Assembly: GCA_020632635.1 (NCBI GenBank)
Contig: JACKFE010000007.1
Location: 1-64,000 of the forward strand
DNA length: 64,000 nucleotides
Origin: Nitrospiraceae bacterium
Lineage (GTDB): Bacteria; Nitrospirota; Nitrospiria; Nitrospirales; UBA8639
Direction: 5' to 3'
Shown here: positions 51,501 through 59,991 of the stretch, piece after piece
How the letters are laid out: the number at the start of each line of letters is the position of its first letter
Numbering within the stretch: the stretch's first letter is position 1
Translations under genes and position numbers: made by a program
Notes under the pieces: generated by a model
The model's input: the letters and a program-made list of their open reading frames with translations, nothing else
The model's database searches: none
What the model was told of the DNA's origin: nothing

Positions 51501-52828
51501 ATACGGTAAGGGATGGCAGGCAACGTGTGGGGCTTCGCATCAAGACCTTTCTGGAAGATTCCATCAAAGAGCCACGTGTATCTCCCCTTCACCTCTCGGT
51601 ATCGATAGGTCTTTTTCCCTGGAACCTGTCCATTCGCTTTCTGGGATTTCTCTTATTTGGAGGCCTCTTGGTGGCTGTCAGTTATTGGGTTCTTCGATAT
51701 ATAGCAGGCAAGATTTACCCGCTTCCCTCGTTTTTCCATCGCAGTCATGAGTTGGGAAGCGGGTCACAAGGCCTTACCGCCGCCGCCCCGCCCCATCTTC
51801 TGATTCTTGGCTCTCCAGGATCCGGAAAAAGTCAATTGATTCAACAGATGGCGGCAGAATGTTGTATTTTGGATTTGCATCAAACATTTGGAAAGGAAAC
51901 ATGGGCTGCAGATTCTTTGGCATCGATTCCACAAGGCACAAGGGCCGTTATTCTTGATCACTTCGAATATCGATGGGAGGAACCCAGGCATCGACAAGAA
52001 ACCGGACGACTTCTCGAACATTTACTGGCGGGAAAATACCGGGTATGTCTTCTCTCGACGCGGGACCCCTTGGAATGGACAAAAGGACCTTGGGTAGAGC
52101 CGGGAGACCGGTCCCAAGAGGCGGTACAAGCGTATTGGGTGGATCTGTTAGGCACCTTTGTCTCGACCCATTTTGTCCCGAGTCGGATGGAATCATTATT
52201 GCGGGAATGGCTGAGCACTCCATCCGAGTTGACGCTTCCTGTCGGATCGCCTTCGACCCTAGCCGTCAAGTCCTGCCTGATTCAAGAATCACAACCGACC
52301 CTTCAACTCACACGTATTGGGTATTGGATCCGATCTTTCCAGGAATGGGCAACTTGGACGCCTAGCCAGATGAAGGAACAATTTCTTCATGTGAGCTGGC
52401 CCTACTATCTATCACTTTGGCAATCCTGCACACTTTCCGAAAAGCTGGCCTTATACCATTTGAGCCTCGATGGATACCTGCACGCCGATAATCCTGACCT
52501 CACCTCTCTTTCCCAAAGAGGCCTGATACGGTTGGCCCCAGACCTGCAAATCATGAACGACAGTTTTCGCCAATTTGTCCTGCGATTGGGAAACAATCTG
52601 CACTTGTCTCAATGGGAAAAACAAGCCACACAGGATACATGGGGTCGCCTGAAATGGCCGTTTCTCATGTTCTTTGGGACGATTATTCTCTTTTTCTTTT
52701 TCACCCAACAGGAATTCAAAAACTCGTTTATTACTCTCATGTCGTTACTCCCCATTCTCCTGCCGGCTATTCCAGAGTTACCGTTTCTGAGTTCCCAATC
52801 CAAAGCATCTTCTCCGCCCTCATCCTGA
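48518..52828 (+). CDS. Large polytopic membrane protein with sensor-like regions and a C-terminal P-loop NTPase
   Basis: The 1436-aa protein has an N-terminal membrane helix (about 17-40) and an extracytoplasmic region (about 41-330). Two helices (about 335-365, 375-405) lead to a second extracytoplasmic region of Cache-like character. About four helices follow near 690-860, then a third outer loop, and a helix near 1045-1065. The cytoplasmic part has Walker A GSPGSGKS (1098-1105), Walker B VILDHFE (D1147), and a sensor-like CLLSTRDPLEW, giving an AAA/STAND look. Two hydrophobic segments close the chain. The design suggests an outside signal coupled to an NTPase. No output domain is recognised. 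It starts about 190 bases after the EEP gene. Confidence 0.85.
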   Translation: MASPLISTLQKFWKPATHTALTAVTLLAVLFFGALFYLYVSQNYSYLVERNFRLLATWSTELKETVENYQKTFAFRIREQESEAVPQQPVSIRSRGARPILPEKGLMIAGFEEVPMELESTQKDAGSPLFYERRKTLMAENLKQLPYVQILRPAEQPSSPATQGESTPRKETPVTFSLVPNQSAGIVRANIDGQDTPIEAGFSLGTLIKNIATEKIFDDVILTDPTGTVIFQRNPSTLQFTHLSNLLHHQRLDTSWLSLLFQEGGVEQETRLDPDKLVQVMKSATPSHFQITVGGNSYDVFMQAIEFPQIALPGQQAGSGTPWIICGVLPSSDFQEQYLAIPFTVLLVCLFLLISAFLALPFLSLLMMNARERLTRFSVVTLLVTQVLAAGIGTLFLMDLGLYRHMASDFHERLEHTAQAISETVQAQLDRMLWQLIAFDEKMTALGDLKTFPEDPTSKAWLARYHLPSPCLQSSVQQTAECYPDFSVAFWVDPQGNLRETWTQGDEPYVRGIHDLRHRDYVSKLQQPSSHPLYRRFVHHQWIDYYAQPLISLESSTRSLVLSIPHHEGGQNSPNVSPKGWIAAIQSESFSLLSSPVLSSEAGFAVVDDRSGLVLFHSNARRMLRENFLEETDSNAEIGALIYARAEGSVEGDYWGVGHRFFVKPLAGLPWTLVVFESKEAFRTINFDILIFSLCLFTLYILTVFIWIVCLSHLYRYDAAGRRVRWTWPKLHSRSLYHWLSLGQGGLFLVSLVVLGLLDWKENLPLAYRLTLTCLPFLMIWFVIRVLWKQHPATPTRTTGVAEDPWTLLQSSQLLGAFSRFVLSSVLLVGVFPALLFFKVAHDQEMRLFAQHHLWDFSQALTAQTKGVWLAKGTGETREKFTYSDHPSACLFEGCLNAANPSSSTLPFQRCRESSSFSVQSVWHTTMQGLFPMIPLSTCVTFATQNWEDQNILSPSLFDRLPQFIRQSSLQNPMNKESWGFLHHTPSDSQSEWAHTVRDGRQRVGLRIKTFLEDSIKEPRVSPLHLSVSIGLFPWNLSIRFLGFLLFGGLLVAVSYWVLRYIAGKIYPLPSFFHRSHELGSGSQGLTAAAPPHLLILGSPGSGKSQLIQQMAAECCILDLHQTFGKETWAADSLASIPQGTRAVILDHFEYRWEEPRHRQETGRLLEHLLAGKYRVCLLSTRDPLEWTKGPWVEPGDRSQEAVQAYWVDLLGTFVSTHFVPSRMESLLREWLSTPSELTLPVGSPSTLAVKSCLIQESQPTLQLTRIGYWIRSFQEWATWTPSQMKEQFLHVSWPYYLSLWQSCTLSEKLALYHLSLDGYLHADNPDLTSLSQRGLIRLAPDLQIMNDSFRQFVLRLGNNLHLSQWEKQATQDTWGRLKWPFLMFFGTIILFFFFTQQEFKNSFITLMSLLPILLPAIPELPFLSSQSKASSPPSS

Positions 52829-53112
52829 ACCAGATCGGTTTTGCACCTTCTGAAATCGTCCAGACTCTTTTTATCCAATACTTCGAAACAGTTTTGCCGA
52901 GCACAATCGTCTCAGGGCGCCAGAAAGGCCTCTTTTTCCTAGGGCAACGGGCAGACCTTGCCGAGGGTCGACGACCCTTCAGGAAACGATGGCCGCTCAT
53001 ATGCGATTTTTTGAGGAAATTCTCTAAATAGGGCTTGAAGTTCTGAGTGGCACAGTTCTTGGTTATTTACGTTATAACCGGTGTTTATCAACATTCCGAT
53101 TAAAGGACTTCC

Positions 53113-53313
53113 ATGAACGATTCAGAATACTTAGACCCGGAAGATCAAGAAAAAGCCGTAGAGATTCGGATTGAAGATGTGATTTATCGAACGGATGAAA
53201 GTCCGGCCGTCATTTTGGCGATTAAGCGGACTTGCGCTTTAAGCGGAGAAACCAAAGTCGGTCACGTGACGTTAGGCCAAGAGAATACGCTTCGTCTCTA
53301 TCTTGAAACCTAG
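53113..53313 (+). CDS. Small hypothetical protein, 66 aa
   Basis: The ATG follows AAAGGA with six-base spacing. The peptide has an acidic N-terminus (NDSEYLDPEDQEKAVEI) and beta-strand-like VIYRTDESPAVILAIKRTCAL and KVGHVTLGQENTLRLYLE. There is no signal peptide or membrane segment. It converges with the metallophosphoesterase gene. No family recognised. Confidence 0.6.
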   Translation: MNDSEYLDPEDQEKAVEIRIEDVIYRTDESPAVILAIKRTCALSGETKVGHVTLGQENTLRLYLET

Positions 53314-53347
53314 AGATTTTCATCCCCATTTTCTTCGTTCCTCTCCT

Positions 53348-53806
53348 TCACGTTGGCTGTAATTGGATGATTTCCGGATGGATGATCGCATCCTTGATCG
53401 TCAGTCTCGCCACGGTGACCGGGAGAGAGAATCTTCTGGGCCCTGCACTCCCGGGATTGAGAAATAATACCCCCTTCCGATACTCCACCATCGGCCGATG
53501 GGAATGCCCGAATATTACGGCATGCATGTCGGCGGCAGCAGGATCAAGATCTAAATGGGCCACCTCATGCAGCATATAGAAAAACAGGTTGCCTTGTTCA
53601 ACCACCTGCGAGTGGGGAAGAGAATCGGCCCAAGTCTGCCGATCGTTATTCCCTCGCACCGCGACAACCGGAGCAATGGTTTCAAGTGTACGCAACACTT
53701 CCTCATGACCAATGTCTCCGGCATGAAGGATCATTTCGACTCCCTGAAACACTTCGAACACTTCCGGGCGAACCAGCCCATGCGTATCAGAAATGACGCC
53801 AATCAT
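53348..53806 (-). CDS. YfcE/MJ0936-type metallophosphoesterase
   Basis: A 152-aa calcineurin-like phosphodiesterase with every metal motif: IGVISDTHG (DxH), ILHAGDIGH (GD), AVRGNNDRQ (GNxD), and VIFGHSHRPM (GHxH). This compact form hydrolyses phosphodiesters such as model substrates and cyclic nucleotides in characterised members. Physiological substrate unknown. It follows the membrane protein gene on the same strand by 13 bases, so they may be co-transcribed. Confidence 0.9.
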   Translation of the reverse strand: MIGVISDTHGLVRPEVFEVFQGVEMILHAGDIGHEEVLRTLETIAPVVAVRGNNDRQTWADSLPHSQVVEQGNLFFYMLHEVAHLDLDPAAADMHAVIFGHSHRPMVEYRKGVLFLNPGSAGPRRFSLPVTVARLTIKDAIIHPEIIQLQPT

Positions 53807-53819
53807 TTCTGCCCCGTTC

Positions 53820-54422
53820 TCATGCCTGCTCAGGATGGTCTGCCGGCGTTCGAATGGCAGGACTCAAAAGGTGTCCATAATGGCTTTGGCCACATTCCGG
53901 ACAAAACCCATGACTGAACCTGGCTTCTGATCGTTCCGTAATATACTGCTCCATGGACTGCCATTGCCCCTGATGATCCCGTATTTTTTTACAAAAGCTA
54001 CACACGGGCAAAATCCCCTCCAGCACACGGACTCTCTGGGCGAGTTGCCGGGTTTGTCTGGCTGAAAGATGAACGAACCACGCCACTATTCCCAATACGA
54101 TCATTCGAATGGCAGTATTCACCAGTGATTCCCCCACACTCCAGGGTGCATTCCAGATGAGAGTCAGAAAACCAAACCGGACGACAGGAAGACTGACGGC
54201 CAAGAAGAGTCCCCAGCGTAAACCGTGGCACCAGGCCGCCAATGAAACCGGGAGCAAATAGAAAATGGGGAATTGAATAATGGGCCCCGAAAAATAATCA
54301 CCCAGTAAAATCAGGACGGTCAACCCGATCCAAAACACGAACAGGTCTCCGGATCTCTCACCGGGCTCGTGGTTGAAAAATCGGAGAAGTGGCGCTATCT
54401 GAAAATTCCCAAACTGCGTCAT
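53820..54422 (-). CDS. Membrane protein with a C-terminal CxxC...CxxC tail
   Basis: About four membrane helices (FVFWIGLTVLILLGDYFSG, IIQFPIFYLLPVSLAAW, WGLFLAVSLPVVRFGFLTLIW, MIVLGIVAWFVHL) are followed by a short coiled coil. The ending is LPVCSFCKKIRDHQGQWQSMEQYI, then FSHGFCPECG. This CSxCKKIRD...HGxCPEC module is often found at the end of PAS or response-regulator proteins. Its four Cys could bind a metal. The membrane part resembles MASE-like sensor regions. A sensory role is inferred. Confidence 0.75.
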   Translation of the reverse strand: MTQFGNFQIAPLLRFFNHEPGERSGDLFVFWIGLTVLILLGDYFSGPIIQFPIFYLLPVSLAAWCHGLRWGLFLAVSLPVVRFGFLTLIWNAPWSVGESLVNTAIRMIVLGIVAWFVHLSARQTRQLAQRVRVLEGILPVCSFCKKIRDHQGQWQSMEQYITERSEARFSHGFCPECGQSHYGHLLSPAIRTPADHPEQA

Positions 54423-54496
54423 AGATCACGTTCAGTTTGAAAATGATGGATCGGATACCGTTGAATTCCTATGATAGCATAAGCCTATCTGTCAGA

Positions 54497-54685
54497 TTAA
54501 TCATGCGGTGACCATTCCTTGAGAGCAGGGAAATACGCCCTCATGGAAGCAAAGGAGAACTCAGCCACATTCTCATTGACCGGCATTGACCAGCCCAAAT
54601 CTCCCAGGAATCGGTAGCAATGTCCGGCTGAGCCATCGGTATGGCTAAGAGATGTCTCGTGATACAATGGATGAGATCTCAACAA
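54497..54685 (-). CDS. Doubtful 62-aa ORF
   Basis: The frame starts at TTG without a ribosome-binding site. The peptide (HPLYHETSLSHTDGSAGHCYRFLGDLGWSMPVNENVAEF...) has protein-like composition but no recognised family. It may be a small gene or a remnant of a longer one. Confidence 0.25.
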   Translation of the reverse strand: MLRSHPLYHETSLSHTDGSAGHCYRFLGDLGWSMPVNENVAEFSFASMRAYFPALKEWSPHD

Positions 54686-54721
54686 AGATTTTTATGAACG
54701 CTTAGCTCCCAAGGATTTGTC

Positions 54722-56365
54722 ATGTGGCATGCTTCTGAACAATCGATTCACCCGTTACCACAGGCCTCCCCCTTCTCACCTCAATCCCCTGATCCAAGAT
54801 CCACTGAAGAGCCCCCCTGTCGGCCCATGCAGATGGGTGAAGACACCGGTACTCAACAGTCCAACAAGAGCCATACCCGTCCACCGACCTTGTTTGTCAT
54901 CTTTGGAGCCCAAGGCGATCTGACCAAACGAAAACTCATCCCTGCCCTTTACAATCTGGCCGCTAGCCGGCACCTTCCACAGGAATTTGCCATCCTAGGG
55001 GTCGACGGAGTGGACATGAGCCAGGAGGATTTTCGAACGAAAATCAATCAGGATCTGCATGACCTCTCCACTCAATCCATCGATCCGGCGATCAAAGCCT
55101 GGCTGCTTGATCGCCTGTATTATCTGTCAGGAGATTTTCGAGACCCGCAAACCTATGAACGGCTCCACACCCTACTCAATCAGCTGGATGGCCAGCATGG
55201 GACCCGAGGCAACTTTTTATTTTATCTAGCCACCGCCCCGGCGTTCTTTGGCGAAATAGTCGACCAATTGGGCGCCCAGCAATTGGTCATTCAAACGGAT
55301 GAACACTCCCGTCGAGTCGTCATCGAAAAGCCGTTCGGTCATGATCTGGAATCAGCTCGCTCGCTCAATCACACGTTGCGAAACATCCTCCATGAAAACC
55401 AGATCTACCGCATTGATCATTATCTGGGCAAAGAAACCGTGCAAAACATTCTGGTGTTTCGCTTCGCCAATGGAATTTTTGAACCCATATGGAACCGGCA
55501 ATATATCGATCACGTCCAAATTACCGTAGCCGAATCCCTCGGAGTGGAACATCGTGGCCTCTATTACGAAAAGGCCGGAGCCGTCAGGGACATGCTCACC
55601 AATCATCTTCTGCAAATCTTGGCTTTTGTCAGTATGGAACCGCCCAATACCTTTGACCCCGAAGCGGTACGAAATGAAAAAGCCAAAGTCCTCCGGGCCA
55701 TCGAACCGATGAATCCCGTGGACGTGCTGCAAGCGACTGTCGCGGGGCAATATGGCGCGGGGACTATTGATCACCGAAGTGTCATTCCCTATCGTTCAGA
55801 GGCTAACGTGAATCCGGCATCTCTGACCGAAACCTATGCCGCCATGACGCTGGGAATCGAAAGCTGGCGCTGGGAGGGTGTCCCGTTTTATGTGCGAACC
55901 GGCAAGCGGCTAAATCGTCGCGTGACCGAAGTCGTGATCCAATTTAAATCAGCACCCTTAATGTTGTTTCGAAAAACACCGGTCGATCGCCTCACTCCCA
56001 ATGTGCTGGTCATCCGGATTCAACCGGACGAAGGCATTTCGTTGAGTTTTGGCGCCAAAATTCCAGGGCCCAAGGTCCAAGTGGGTGCGGTCAATATGGA
56101 CTTTCAATATGCCGAGTATTTTGGCGACGCTCCCAGCACGGGGTATGAAACATTGCTCCATGACGTCATGGCGGGGGATGCCACCCTTTTTCAACGCAGC
56201 GACGCGGTCGAATTAGGATGGAGTATCGTAGATCCCATCCTGAAAGTCTGGGGAAGCTTGGGAGCCCATGGTATCTACCCCTATGCAGCGGGATCCTGGG
56301 GACCTGCCGAGGCCGATGCCCTCCTAGCCAAAGACGGCCGCCAATGGAGAAATTACTCGTCATAA
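54722..56365 (+). CDS. zwf: Glucose-6-phosphate 1-dehydrogenase
   Basis: Oxidises glucose-6-phosphate to 6-phosphogluconolactone with NAD(P)+, opening the oxidative pentose phosphate pathway. The dinucleotide loop reads FGAQGDLTKRKLIPALYNL (Gln where Ser is common), and the active-site signature RIDHYLGKETVQN holds the catalytic His. Later blocks YVRTGKRL and MDFQYAEYFG are normal. The 547-aa length includes about 50 polar residues at the N-terminus beyond the usual start. AAGGAT precedes the ATG. A terminator follows; gnd and pgl are not adjacent. Confidence 0.95.
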   Translation: MWHASEQSIHPLPQASPFSPQSPDPRSTEEPPCRPMQMGEDTGTQQSNKSHTRPPTLFVIFGAQGDLTKRKLIPALYNLAASRHLPQEFAILGVDGVDMSQEDFRTKINQDLHDLSTQSIDPAIKAWLLDRLYYLSGDFRDPQTYERLHTLLNQLDGQHGTRGNFLFYLATAPAFFGEIVDQLGAQQLVIQTDEHSRRVVIEKPFGHDLESARSLNHTLRNILHENQIYRIDHYLGKETVQNILVFRFANGIFEPIWNRQYIDHVQITVAESLGVEHRGLYYEKAGAVRDMLTNHLLQILAFVSMEPPNTFDPEAVRNEKAKVLRAIEPMNPVDVLQATVAGQYGAGTIDHRSVIPYRSEANVNPASLTETYAAMTLGIESWRWEGVPFYVRTGKRLNRRVTEVVIQFKSAPLMLFRKTPVDRLTPNVLVIRIQPDEGISLSFGAKIPGPKVQVGAVNMDFQYAEYFGDAPSTGYETLLHDVMAGDATLFQRSDAVELGWSIVDPILKVWGSLGAHGIYPYAAGSWGPAEADALLAKDGRQWRNYSS

Positions 56366-56723
56366 CCTATTAACCCTCTCTTCCCGTCCTGCCTCGCCCA
56401 TCCGGCATAAACCCATTCCGGATGATTATTGAAGAGACGCTCCCTCCCACTGCTGACAATAGTGAGAGGGGCATCTTTTTCCCTGCTTTCCTTGAGTGAA
56501 TGTCCCTTCGCCTTGTCTTCTCCGCATCTATGCCATCTATGTCCGGCGCATCCCTTATGTGACCCAAGCCAAGAAACGGGCCGAAAAATAATGATTTTAG
56601 AATACCGGCCACAAATCCGATACAACCTTTAAAAACCATTCATGGGCTTTATTCCATTGACGAAGAGCATTCTTCAAAAACACGCTGTTGTCTTCATAAC
56701 TGACATAATTCTTCTGGCCTGAG
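56366..56723. other. 358-base intergenic region after zwf
   Basis: Apart from the terminator at 56439-56480, no coding frame, repeat or recognisable riboswitch is seen before the TonB receptor gene. Confidence 0.5.
56439..56480 (+). terminator. Rho-independent terminator of zwf
   Basis: CCTCCCACT pairs with AGTGAGAGG (one mismatch), extended outward by C-G pairs. The stem is followed by ATCTTTTT. It lies about 75 bases after the zwf stop. Confidence 0.65.
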
Positions 56724-58775
56724 ATGCGCTATTCTCTTACTGTCCTCCATTCACTGACCTGTCTGACCCTGTTGAATTGGATCCTGCCCTTTCTTCTCAC
56801 ACAGGGGGCCGCTGCGGACCAGCCGATTGAACCAGACCTCCCCCCGTTAACCTCAGAACAGGATTTGACGCAATTATCCCTCGAAGAGCTCATGAACATG
56901 GAGGTGACCAGCGTATCAAAAAAACCTCAAAAACTGTCTCAAGCCCAAGCGGCCATTCACGTACTGTCGGGAGAAGATATCCGGCGCATGGGAATTACCA
57001 CTATTCCCGATGCCCTTCGCCTAGTACCGGGGCTTCAAGTGGCACGAATAGATTCCAACAAATGGGCGGTGAGTGCCAGAGGGTTTAATGACCGCTTCGC
57101 GAACAAGCTCCTAGTTCTGATTGATGGAAGAAGCGTCTATACCCCATTATTTGCGGGGGTCTATTGGGAAGCGCAGATGGTACCCCTTCAGGATATTGAC
57201 CGAATTGAGGTGATCAGAGGACCAGGGGGCACATTATGGGGTGCCAACGCGGTGAATGGCGTGATCAATATCATTACGAAGTCGACCCAGGACACACAAG
57301 GAGCCATGGCATCCGTGACATACGGCAACGAAGAGCGGGGATTGGGAACGTTGCGCTATGGAGGAAAAGCCGGTGACGCCTTGGCCTATCGATTGTATGG
57401 ACAATTCATGAGCCGAGACTCGGCTTTTCAAGAGGGCGGGGCACATGACGACTGGCAATTGGGCCAGGGAGGCCTTCGAACGGATTGGCAGCCCGACACT
57501 AACGATACCGTCACCGTACAAGGGGATTATTATCAAGGAACCGCAGGACAACGCATAACCACACCCGTCCCTGCCGATGCCGCCCCCTTGGCCCCGGCCA
57601 ACCTCACCACCGTCAATGAAGACGTCAAATTGAGAGGTGGAAATATCCTCTTCCGATGGCATCGATTGTTGTCCGATAAGGAAGATTTCACCCTTCAAGC
57701 CTATTTTGACCACGTTGGGAGGGAAGAAGCCTCTTTATATGAGGATCGTCAGACGATCGATTTGGAATTACAGCATCATATTCCCTGGCTGGCCCACCAT
57801 GATGTGTTGTGGGGAATAGGGTATCGCCTGACGAGGGATGAGACTCGGGGCAACGAGCTCTTTCGGCTGTCTCCATCGGATCGCACCGTTGACCTTATGA
57901 GCGGATTTCTTCAAGATGAAATGAGTTTTTTTGATGATACCTTCACGGTTACCATCGGATCGAAATTTGAGCATAACGACTTTTCCGGATTTGAATACCA
58001 GCCCAATATACGAATGTCCTGGAAACCGAATTCGGATCACACCATCTGGGGCTCTGTATCCCGTGCGGTGCGGACACCAGCTCGAGGGGAACATGACGTC
58101 CGGTTACGAGTGGTCCCAACACCGGCCACCGCCCCCGTCTCCGTGGCGGTAGTCGGCAATCATGACTTTGAAGCGGAGAATCTCCTGGCTTGGGAACTTG
58201 GCTATCGCATCCATCCAACCTCAACACTGAATCTGGATATCGCGGGGTTCTACAACCAATACGAGGATCTTCGAACCTTTGATGCGGCTTCCCCGCCTCC
58301 CACGATTACGTTGCCCTTTTCAAACAAAATGCACGGCCACGCCTACGGGGTAGAGGTGTTGGCCCAATGGCAAGCGCATCCTGACTGGCGGCTCCAGGCC
58401 ACATATAGTTATCTTGCCATGGATTTACGGTTGGAAGATGGCAGTACGAGTGCCGAAAAACTCCGGGAGGGAGCCAGCCCGTCCCATCAAGCCACCTTAT
58501 GGTCTCGAATGACTCTTCCCTGGAACCTGGAATTTGACTGGGACGTTCGCTATGTCGACTCGATCAGGGTCGCAGGTTCTCCGGTGGATGGCTATTTCTC
58601 CACCAATGCCAGGCTCGGCTGGAGACCGACACCACAATGGGATATTTCCTTAGTTGGCCGGGATCTCCTGGATAATCATCACACCGAATTTCTGCCCACA
58701 TTTCTGGCGACGCAATCCACTGAAGTCCAACGCAGTATCTTCCTCAAAACCACATGGCAATTCGACATGCCATAA
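56724..58775 (+). CDS. TonB-dependent outer-membrane receptor
   Basis: A 683-aa protein with a signal peptide (to about residue 32) and a LSLEELMNMEVTSVSKK segment typical of this receptor group. The plug domain (IHVLSGEDIRRMGITTIPDALRLVPGLQVARI, IEVIRGPGGTLWGANAVNGVINIITK) follows, then a beta-barrel ending in aromatic F (IFLKTTWQFDMP). The group includes vitamin, siderophore and metal receptors; the ligand cannot be told. No TonB/ExbBD or ABC uptake genes are adjacent. It stands alone on the plus strand, converging with the next gene after 24 bases. Confidence 0.93.
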   Translation: MRYSLTVLHSLTCLTLLNWILPFLLTQGAAADQPIEPDLPPLTSEQDLTQLSLEELMNMEVTSVSKKPQKLSQAQAAIHVLSGEDIRRMGITTIPDALRLVPGLQVARIDSNKWAVSARGFNDRFANKLLVLIDGRSVYTPLFAGVYWEAQMVPLQDIDRIEVIRGPGGTLWGANAVNGVINIITKSTQDTQGAMASVTYGNEERGLGTLRYGGKAGDALAYRLYGQFMSRDSAFQEGGAHDDWQLGQGGLRTDWQPDTNDTVTVQGDYYQGTAGQRITTPVPADAAPLAPANLTTVNEDVKLRGGNILFRWHRLLSDKEDFTLQAYFDHVGREEASLYEDRQTIDLELQHHIPWLAHHDVLWGIGYRLTRDETRGNELFRLSPSDRTVDLMSGFLQDEMSFFDDTFTVTIGSKFEHNDFSGFEYQPNIRMSWKPNSDHTIWGSVSRAVRTPARGEHDVRLRVVPTPATAPVSVAVVGNHDFEAENLLAWELGYRIHPTSTLNLDIAGFYNQYEDLRTFDAASPPPTITLPFSNKMHGHAYGVEVLAQWQAHPDWRLQATYSYLAMDLRLEDGSTSAEKLREGASPSHQATLWSRMTLPWNLEFDWDVRYVDSIRVAGSPVDGYFSTNARLGWRPTPQWDISLVGRDLLDNHHTEFLPTFLATQSTEVQRSIFLKTTWQFDMP

Positions 58776-58799
58776 GTTCAGAGCATTCCTCCACGATCA

Positions 58800-59300
58800 T
58801 CAAGATTTTTTTGGAAACAAGCCGGGATAGCCTTTCGGGGGATTGGAGAGATGTTCAAAGTGAGCCTCCTCTTTTGAAAAACATTGCCGGGAGAGATTGG
58901 TAAAGTCACCATTCTGTCGTGAATGCTCTACCCACTCCAGCACTTGACGATCCTTGAGGAATAGGAGCAAGGCAATCCCATCATTCGTCCCAATGGATGC
59001 CTTGGACCGCTCAGGCCAATCAAATCCCAGTGTCAGTTTGAAGGCTTTATCATCGGAATAAGGGCCCAGGATACAGACCCTGTCCCAAACGGAAGGAACC
59101 ACCTCAGCCAGATTGACAAATGACCGTCCAGAAGCTTGAAATTGTCGCGTCAGTTCTTCGGAGATTTTTGAGGTTGCCCCATCACATCCCCATTGAGCCA
59201 ATAGCATAAGCCCAATCACGAACCAGCCGCCATGAATTCCCCTCCCTACCGTTAGCCATCCGGTGGCGCGGTTCTTCCGATTGTCAAGATTCCCTTTCAT
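58800..59300 (-). CDS. Putative exported hypothetical protein
   Basis: ATG 59300 follows GGGGAGGAGGG, so it is preferred over the upstream start at 59339. The 166-aa product has a basic N-terminus and a hydrophobic segment (GGWFVIGLMLLAQWGC). The QWGC ending is an atypical lipobox. The mature part includes SFVNLAEVVPSVWDRVCILGPYSDDKAF, a pattern of small uncharacterised exported proteins. Function unknown. Confidence 0.65.
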   Translation of the reverse strand: MKGNLDNRKNRATGWLTVGRGIHGGWFVIGLMLLAQWGCDGATSKISEELTRQFQASGRSFVNLAEVVPSVWDRVCILGPYSDDKAFKLTLGFDWPERSKASIGTNDGIALLLFLKDRQVLEWVEHSRQNGDFTNLSRQCFSKEEAHFEHLSNPPKGYPGLFPKKS

Positions 59301-59344
59301 CCCTCCTCCCCAGCAAGCCCAATTCAGTAGATTCGACACGGTAG

Positions 59345-59704
59345 CTATTTCTTCACAATCAAAAAGATGGCCAGCGACACCAGGACGAACGCAAAGATTC
59401 TCTTAAAGGTTTGGGTCGACACATGCTCAACCAATTGCGCCCCAATTTGCGCGCCAACCACTCCGCCAAGGCCAAGCCACACTCCATACCGATAGTCCAC
59501 ATTGGCTAATTTCCCATGAGCCACTAATGCAGAAAGAGAAATGATCAAAATACCCAAAAATGAAGTTCCTACCGCTTTTTGGGCGGACAGCCCCATAAAC
59601 AACAATAGGGGAACCATTAAAAACCCTCCCCCAAGCCCTGTGAACGAAGCAGCAAGCCCGACCAAGATCCCGCTTCCTAAAATGGCCCATAGGCTCATAT
59701 CCAT
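59345..59704 (-). CDS. Half-size TauE/SafE family membrane protein
   Basis: The 119-aa protein has about four membrane helices and the TauE/SafE half-motif GLAASFTGLGGGFLMVPLLLFMGLSAQKAVGTSFLGILIISLSALVAH. Full-length members have two such halves (about 250 aa), so this form probably works as a dimer. Members export sulfite or other organosulfur anions; substrate unknown here. ATG 59704 follows AGGAGAGGCAAGC and is preferred over 59755. It is upstream of the previous gene by about 45 bases. Confidence 0.85.
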   Translation of the reverse strand: MDMSLWAILGSGILVGLAASFTGLGGGFLMVPLLLFMGLSAQKAVGTSFLGILIISLSALVAHGKLANVDYRYGVWLGLGGVVGAQIGAQLVEHVSTQTFKRIFAFVLVSLAIFLIVKK

Positions 59705-59991
59705 GCTTGCCTCTCCTATTGGTTCCCCATGGGGTGCATTGCCGTTCTCCACCATTGAAGGTCGGCATTCAACTCCTGGTCCGACCTGTTATATCTCATT
59801 CCTTTTTCATTTTCCTAGGGAAAAATGAATGAAAACCATGATAGAGCCTACAGGGAACATTGTGGATTTTCCGATTGAAGATTGCCAGAATGCTCTCGTT
59901 ACAGCAATAGTAATCCAAAAACCTCCTGTTGCCGTTTATTATGATCATTAGGACACCGAGTTTTTTGCCAATCTGAAACCTCCTGTTGCAT

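Noticed and set aside
52829..53031. End of a plus-strand open frame after the membrane NTPase gene
   Set aside because: It is the tail of an out-of-frame ORF that begins inside the NTPase gene; no start or ribosome-binding site in the intergenic part.
59919..59989. 14-base direct repeat AAACCTCCTGTTGC before the rqcH-like gene
   Set aside because: Two copies 57 bases apart with no promoter context; could be chance, and no function can be argued.
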